Below, piece after piece: positions 59,562 to 64,000 of a DNA stretch of 64,000 bases. This DNA comes from Anaerorudis cellulosivorans (GTDB lineage Bacteria > Bacteroidota > Bacteroidia > Bacteroidales > Dysgonomonadaceae), in NCBI RefSeq assembly GCF_025943985.1, contig NZ_JAPCWE010000007.1, positions 62,001 to 126,000 of the forward strand, in the 5' to 3' direction. Every line of letters begins with the position of its first letter. Positions within the stretch are counted from its first letter, which is position 1. A program made the position numbers and the translations under genes. The notes under the pieces were generated by a model. That model saw only the letters and a list, made by a program, of their open reading frames with translations. It searched no databases and had not been told where the DNA came from.

Positions 59562-61154
59562 TCAATCAACGATGCTCCCCCACCACGTAGCGTTGGGTCG
59601 CCAATCCGCAGATAATTGTTCTTTCCGTATCTCACTTTGTCTCTTCATGGTATGTTCCTGTTGCTGCTTCCTGTATGTTGTTTCTTTACGAGGGTCATAA
59701 AGCGGATCGGCTACAGGCAGTTTAGCATTTACCTTTTTCATCCACCTAAATAAATTATTTTTCAATTCTTTTACCTTTTGCGGATAAAGTGCGTTCAGAA
59801 ACTCATTTTCGCTTTCATCCAGTTGCAGATTGTATAATTCACACCTTTCATCTTCATGATAGTAAATTAATTTCCAATCTCCTTTTCTGATTACGGATGA
59901 AGGTTCACCTCCCTGATTTCCATAATGAGGAAAATGCCAATATAATTCCCTTTCAATCTTTTTCGATTGGTTGTTTTCAATAATCGGACGAATACTTATA
60001 CCATCCTTATGTTGTTTCGAAACAGGCTTAATACCTACATAATCGAGAATTGTCGGATAGATGTCCATTCCGATTATAGGTTCATTGAACGAAATGCCAC
60101 CAAGTATCTTCGGTGAATACTGAATGATAAAAGGCACCCGTAGTCCACCTTCCCATTGCGTGCCCTTTCCTCCCCGCAGTGGCAAATTGGACGTGGAATA
60201 ATCATCTCCGGAAGATACGCCTCCATTGTCGCTGGTGAAGATGATGACAGTATTGTCTTCAATCCCTAAATCTTTAAGTTGTTGCAATACAACGCCCACA
60301 GCATCATCCATTTGCTCGATAAGCCCTGCGTAAACAGGATTATCTTGATGTTGCCTCACCGGAAGGTTGCGGTCAATGATAAAACCATCTTCAGATATGC
60401 CCATTCTTTCGGCTTTATTTCTGAAATAGTTCCATCGTTCTTTCGTTGTCTGTATAGGACTATGTACGGCGTAAAAAGACAAATATGCGAAAAATGGCTT
60501 ATTCTTCTCTGTTTCCGTATGATTTTTAATGAAATTGCAAGTTTCCTTTGCTAATCGCATAGAAAGTTCCTCTCCAGCCAGACCATCGGCTAGCTTAGGA
60601 TTATTATATGGAGAAAAGTATCCACCCACCGGCCTACCGGATTCCCATCCTCCAATATTAATATCAAATCCGTGCATCTCCGGCGTTGACTTTTCATCTC
60701 CCAAATGCCATTTGCCTGCCATAAAAGTTGTGTAGTTCGCTTCTTTCAATTTCTCAGGCAATGTCAGTTCATCCATTGAAAGTTGCCGATTATAATCCGG
60801 TGGAAGCATTTTGGTATGCCGGTTCATTTTTCTCCATTCTTCACCCGATGTTTCACCTATCCATGTAGTGATCCCATGGCGTGCGGGAGTTTTACCGGTA
60901 AGAATACTGGCCCGTGAAGGACTTGAAACCTGACAAGCAGCATAAGCATTGGTAAATATGGCTCCTTTCCTTGCAATACCGTCTATATTAGGAGTTTCAT
61001 AATAGTTACTCCCAGTACAGTGCAGGTCATTCCACCCCAGATCATCAGCCAGAATAATCAATACATTGGGTTGTTTTTCCCCGGGCATACTGTATGATGA
61101 AAACGCCGGCAGACTTGCTCCGGATAATATTGAAAAAATTACTTTACTGTTCAT
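59562..61154 (-). CDS. Type I sulfatase, serine-type
   Basis: A 530-residue sulfatase with a signal-like N-terminus (KVIFSILSGASLPAFSSYS). The metal-binding start VLIILADDLGWNDLHCTG is followed by the formylglycine motif SSPSRASILTG (about residues 75-85). The modified residue is a Ser, so activation by an anaerobic radical SAM maturase (anSME) is expected. Downstream landmarks are AGKWHLGDEKSTP and IIFTSDNGGVSSGDD. I start it at the ATG at 61154, not the GTG at 61172, which overlaps the stop of the GH2 pseudogene. The sulfated substrate is unknown. Confidence 0.93.
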   Translation of the reverse strand: MNSKVIFSILSGASLPAFSSYSMPGEKQPNVLIILADDLGWNDLHCTGSNYYETPNIDGIARKGAIFTNAYAACQVSSPSRASILTGKTPARHGITTWIGETSGEEWRKMNRHTKMLPPDYNRQLSMDELTLPEKLKEANYTTFMAGKWHLGDEKSTPEMHGFDINIGGWESGRPVGGYFSPYNNPKLADGLAGEELSMRLAKETCNFIKNHTETEKNKPFFAYLSFYAVHSPIQTTKERWNYFRNKAERMGISEDGFIIDRNLPVRQHQDNPVYAGLIEQMDDAVGVVLQQLKDLGIEDNTVIIFTSDNGGVSSGDDYSTSNLPLRGGKGTQWEGGLRVPFIIQYSPKILGGISFNEPIIGMDIYPTILDYVGIKPVSKQHKDGISIRPIIENNQSKKIERELYWHFPHYGNQGGEPSSVIRKGDWKLIYYHEDERCELYNLQLDESENEFLNALYPQKVKELKNNLFRWMKKVNAKLPVADPLYDPRKETTYRKQQQEHTMKRQSEIRKEQLSADWRPNATWWGSIVD

Positions 61155-61168
61155 AATTGTTACCTTTT

Positions 61169-61660
61169 TCACTCAATAAATAGTCTATCAATCATTTCAA
61201 ATGTCAACGCCTCTTCAGACAAAAATTCCACTGAATTCATATAATAAACCATACTATAATACATCTGACGCGCAACTGGACTTCTATCTGTAATGTCGTA
61301 GAATGCAATGGTGGTTGCCAAAAGTTTCCCTTTTTCTTACTTTTGCTTCAAATATAAGATCTATTTTCCGGTTATTGTTCCAATCAGAAATAATTTGTAC
61401 CAACGGCATGAATGCATAGGGCGTATGGTCCAGCACTACTGGCTTTAAATTTTTTACCAGATCGAACCATTGCCAGTTGGAAAGGTTATTTCTTCAAGAA
61501 GAAGGAGCAACAATTGAACGCCATTACTTTCAATTCCTCCAACAGAAGGATCGAGTTCGAAGTTCCATATTCCTGCTAGTGATAAGAATTCTTTTTTATT
61601 TTGTCGCTCTATTTGATCAAATATGTTCATCATACATAATAATATGAGAGCAACAAACAT
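61169..61660 (-). pseudogene. GH2 glycosidase remnant with central deletion and frameshifts
   Basis: The N-terminal frame from 61660 gives a signal peptide (FVALILLCMMNI) and the GH2 start FLSLAGIWNFELDPSVGGIE. The sequence then jumps to a C-terminal GH2 tail: NLSNWQWFDLVKNL and MPLVQIISDWNNNRKIDLIF in a second frame, then, after a shift in a run of A near 61330, GKLLATTIAFYDITDRSP and further residues to a TGA at 61169-61171. The same tail in the intact GH2 enzyme nearby reads SNWQWWDAVSHAD and IVRIIDDWVTNRRLALIF, so homology is clear. About 700-800 residues are missing. The gene sits between GH30 and the sulfatase. Confidence 0.9.
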
Positions 61661-61685
61661 ACAACTGTTTTTTATCTTACATAAT

Positions 61686-63323
61686 TTATTGCAATTCGCC
61701 AACGAACGTAACGACGGACTTTGCAGGTATAACTATTTTTTCTAAATTCGTGATTGTTCCCCTCATTAAATTAGAATTTTCAGAAGTGATATATGGCGTC
61801 AATTCACCATTTTTGAGTTTCCCATTTATGTTCAACTTGTAAATTCGTTCTGCATTGCTTACATTAACTGTTACAATAACTATTTTTTTTGTTTGTCTAT
61901 CTTTATAAGCAGAAATCATAACGTCATTAGATGCAGCAATCGGATTTTGGTCAGCAACATGAACCCTTACCATGCCAGGACGAATAAAGAAAGAATAATT
62001 ACCTAAAACCCACATCAATTTAGATTCACGTATATAACCATTTCTTTTACAATATTCTGAACTACTTGTTGAACCCGAACTGTTCCCATCATCTAAATAT
62101 ATTAAACCATCCTTATAATCCGCTCGGCTAATAGCTGTCCACCATTGCCATGAGGATGCATTACCTACAACAAGATCATTATGAATGATACGAGCAACAA
62201 ATAATGCAGTTTTCATCCCCAAATCTCGCTTGTTGCCTCCACCACCAGGTATTTCATTTTCTCCTGGCTGCTCTAATATACAATACTCTGTTTGCCAATA
62301 CTTAAGATTAGAAAATTGTTTTATTTTAGCTGCCAATTTCTCTCGATGCAAAATTTGAATGTCGATAGGCCACACTGTGAAATAACTGTGCCCACTAATC
62401 ACATTCATTACATTAGATAAATTACCTATATATAATGATGAAGACGGATTCCAAAAGTCATTTATTTGATTATCGCGATTTTCATTATTTACATCCTCAT
62501 ACAAATAATTAATTGCACCCGCTTCTCCAAGAACAACCTGTGTAGTCAATGATTTCTTCTCAAGTCTTTCAGTCAAAAGTGATACAAATTGATACATTTC
62601 ATCATTTGTGGCAGGAGTCCCTTCTTGAGAGGCTTTACCATTTGAGTCAGCCATCCAATCCCATTGAGGTTCATTAACAGGACTTAAATATTCAAATTTT
62701 AACTCTTCGTTCTTTTGAAGATTATCAATACATTCTACTAAAAAGTCTGCATAATCAGGTAACATTCCTTCTTTTATATTCATATGCAATTTTCGTGGGG
62801 AAAATGCTTTTCCGTTAATAGTCATATGAACGGGTGCACTAAGAGTAAAAGCCAAGAATGTATTGACGCCTCTTTGTTTTGCTGCTTGTAAAAACCATCG
62901 TTGACCTTCTTGTTTTCCCCAATCATATTTTCCATCGCTGTCCTGAAAGCATTCTGCACGTCGCCATTCGTCGTATATATCACTCTCCGGTCCTTGTTCA
63001 GCACTACCAGCTCCCAGATAAAATCTCCAAATAGAAAGTCCTATACCCTTTGGATTTCCGTTTTCATCTATTTCTTGACTAAAAAGGAGATCTGCAATTC
63101 TATTTCGTTTCTCTAAAGGCCAATATTTCCCAACCATTTGACAACGCCAAGCATCCGAAGCACCAAAGCCATCAATTATCTGCATTTCTTTATTAATGTC
63201 GATATTCATAGTTCTAATATCCGAATAAACCGGCGGAGGAGGTACATTTACCTTAGAACATGATGAATTGATGGGTAAAATCAATCCGAATATAAAGGTT
63301 AATAAAATAAAATTATATTTCAT
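61686..63323 (-). CDS. GH30-family glycoside hydrolase lipoprotein
   Basis: A 545-residue protein with a lipoprotein signal (KYNFILLTFIFGLILPINSS, then C). The GH30 barrel shows IIDGFGASDAWRCQM near the start, the acid/base Glu in YLSPVNEPQWDWM (about 213) and the nucleophile in YWQTEYCILEQPGE (about 345). A C-terminal beta domain closes the protein. It resembles GH30 members active on beta-1,6-galactan or xylan; I cannot decide which. It follows the SusD gene by four bases. The composition is more AT-rich than the enzymes to its left. Confidence 0.88.
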   Translation of the reverse strand: MKYNFILLTFIFGLILPINSSCSKVNVPPPPVYSDIRTMNIDINKEMQIIDGFGASDAWRCQMVGKYWPLEKRNRIADLLFSQEIDENGNPKGIGLSIWRFYLGAGSAEQGPESDIYDEWRRAECFQDSDGKYDWGKQEGQRWFLQAAKQRGVNTFLAFTLSAPVHMTINGKAFSPRKLHMNIKEGMLPDYADFLVECIDNLQKNEELKFEYLSPVNEPQWDWMADSNGKASQEGTPATNDEMYQFVSLLTERLEKKSLTTQVVLGEAGAINYLYEDVNNENRDNQINDFWNPSSSLYIGNLSNVMNVISGHSYFTVWPIDIQILHREKLAAKIKQFSNLKYWQTEYCILEQPGENEIPGGGGNKRDLGMKTALFVARIIHNDLVVGNASSWQWWTAISRADYKDGLIYLDDGNSSGSTSSSEYCKRNGYIRESKLMWVLGNYSFFIRPGMVRVHVADQNPIAASNDVMISAYKDRQTKKIVIVTVNVSNAERIYKLNINGKLKNGELTPYITSENSNLMRGTITNLEKIVIPAKSVVTFVGELQ

Positions 63324-63327
63324 ACTT

Positions 63328-64000
63328 CTAATAATTTGGATTTTGTATTATTCTGCCATTACTCCTATCTATTTCAGATTGAGGAATCGGCCATACCAAA
63401 TGTTTTGCAATGTCAAAATTAATCCCCTTATCTTGCAGTTCCTTTTTATTTGTGGTTTCATATTTGTCCGTTGATAATTGAGTGTTGTAAACGACAAAAC
63501 TTCCTGTCTGGCCGAAAAGACTCGCAATTACAGGTTTGTTTGTTTGAGGATCTATTTGACGACGAATATCAAATAATCTCAGTCCTTCAAATGCTAATTC
63601 CATTCTTCTTTCCTTCCAGATAGTTCTCAAGATATTAACGCCTGTAACCGTTCCTTTTTTAGGCGGCAAGTTAACTCTTGCTCTTATAAAATCCACATCA
63701 TCCATTGCAAGATCAAATTTATTAAGATGGTAGGCGGCTTCGGCTCTGATAAGGTACATCTCTGCTAACCGTAAAATCGGTACATTTAGTGGAGCGTTAA
63801 ATCTTTTATCTACTAATATTCTCCTTGTAGCAACAGGGATATAATATTTTCTGATGATACGACCAGATTTATTCTGTTCCAGATCAAAAATATGTGTAGG
63901 ATTTAAAGTTTCATCACCATAAGCAGCTTCACCATATTTTGTTATTGTAGCTCTTCTTCTTATTACATCACCTTCTGACAAATAACAATTTTCAAGGTCA
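63328..64000 (-). CDS. SusD/RagB-family outer-membrane lipoprotein (N-terminus cut by window edge)
   Basis: The frame enters from the right edge and ends at 63328, covering about 224 C-terminal residues. The SusD C-terminal pattern is clear: NVPILRLAEMYLIRAEAAYH, ERRMELAFEGLRLFDIRRQ and the end HLVWPIPQSEIDRSNGRIIQ followed by NPNY. SusD binds glycans over the TonB-dependent SusC channel. A susC gene would be expected just beyond base 64000. It is probably co-transcribed with GH30 and the genes to its left. Confidence 0.92.
   Translation of the reverse strand, partial: DLENCYLSEGDVIRRRATITKYGEAAYGDETLNPTHIFDLEQNKSGRIIRKYYIPVATRRILVDKRFNAPLNVPILRLAEMYLIRAEAAYHLNKFDLAMDDVDFIRARVNLPPKKGTVTGVNILRTIWKERRMELAFEGLRLFDIRRQIDPQTNKPVIASLFGQTGSFVVYNTQLSTDKYETTNKKELQDKGINFDIAKHLVWPIPQSEIDRSNGRIIQNPNY

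Overview
The window reads as chromosomal DNA of an anaerobic, glycan-degrading member of the Bacteroidales. The evidence is several exact matches to the Bacteroidetes promoter (TTTG, 19 bases, TAnnTTTG), SusD lipoproteins, a six-gene Na+-NQR operon, a fused SecDF, a serine-type sulfatase, a DUF4837/rlmN/pdxA cluster and many glycoside hydrolases. Dysgonomonadaceae-like genera are a reasonable guess, but the sequence alone does not settle the family.

Layout. Bases 1-5353 hold an AT-richer restriction-modification locus on the minus strand: a C5 cytosine methyltransferase, a GHKL/MORC-type ATPase and a Z1-domain helicase-like ATPase that runs off the left edge. Bases 5640-6825 are a small graveyard: a frameshifted SusD tail, a possible type I methylase tail fused to a RhuM-family remnant, and three tandem perfect or near-perfect palindromes. 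Housekeeping genes follow up to 20.3 kb: groESL, a DUF2007 protein and AI-2E-type permease, dps, an M3 peptidase, secDF, a glycosyltransferase, dihydroorotase and polyprenyl-phosphate mannosyltransferase. Next come an initiator tRNA-Met, rlpA and a two-gene alpha-mannosidase unit (GH92-GH125).

The centre (25.4-43.3 kb) holds nqrABCDEF and then a nine-gene leu-ilv operon (leuA, leuC, leuD, a second LeuA/CimA-like synthase, leuB, ilvD, ilvB, ilvN, ilvC). It makes leucine and valine and most of isoleucine. The operon begins with a 23-residue leader peptide in which 11 residues are Ile, Leu or Val, followed by mutually exclusive antiterminator and terminator hairpins, so it looks like a ribosome-mediated attenuator. 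pdxA, a DUF4837 lipoprotein gene and rlmN form a minus-strand group next to it.

From 47 kb to the right edge the DNA is devoted to host or plant glycans. One plus-strand unit encodes a PNGase F-like amidase with a probable type IX secretion tail, a CBM9-like protein, a GH29 fucosidase and a GHL10-type hydrolase. After a short decayed stretch (a possible polymorphic-toxin tail and two small membrane proteins) comes a GH123-like enzyme. It converges with a minus-strand set comprising SusD, GH30, a deleted GH2 pseudogene, a sulfatase, an SGNH hydrolase and an intact GH2. PNGase F with GH92, GH125 and GH29 would together release and trim N-glycans. The GH123/GH2/sulfatase/GH30/SusD set looks like part of a second polysaccharide locus whose SusC lies beyond the right edge.
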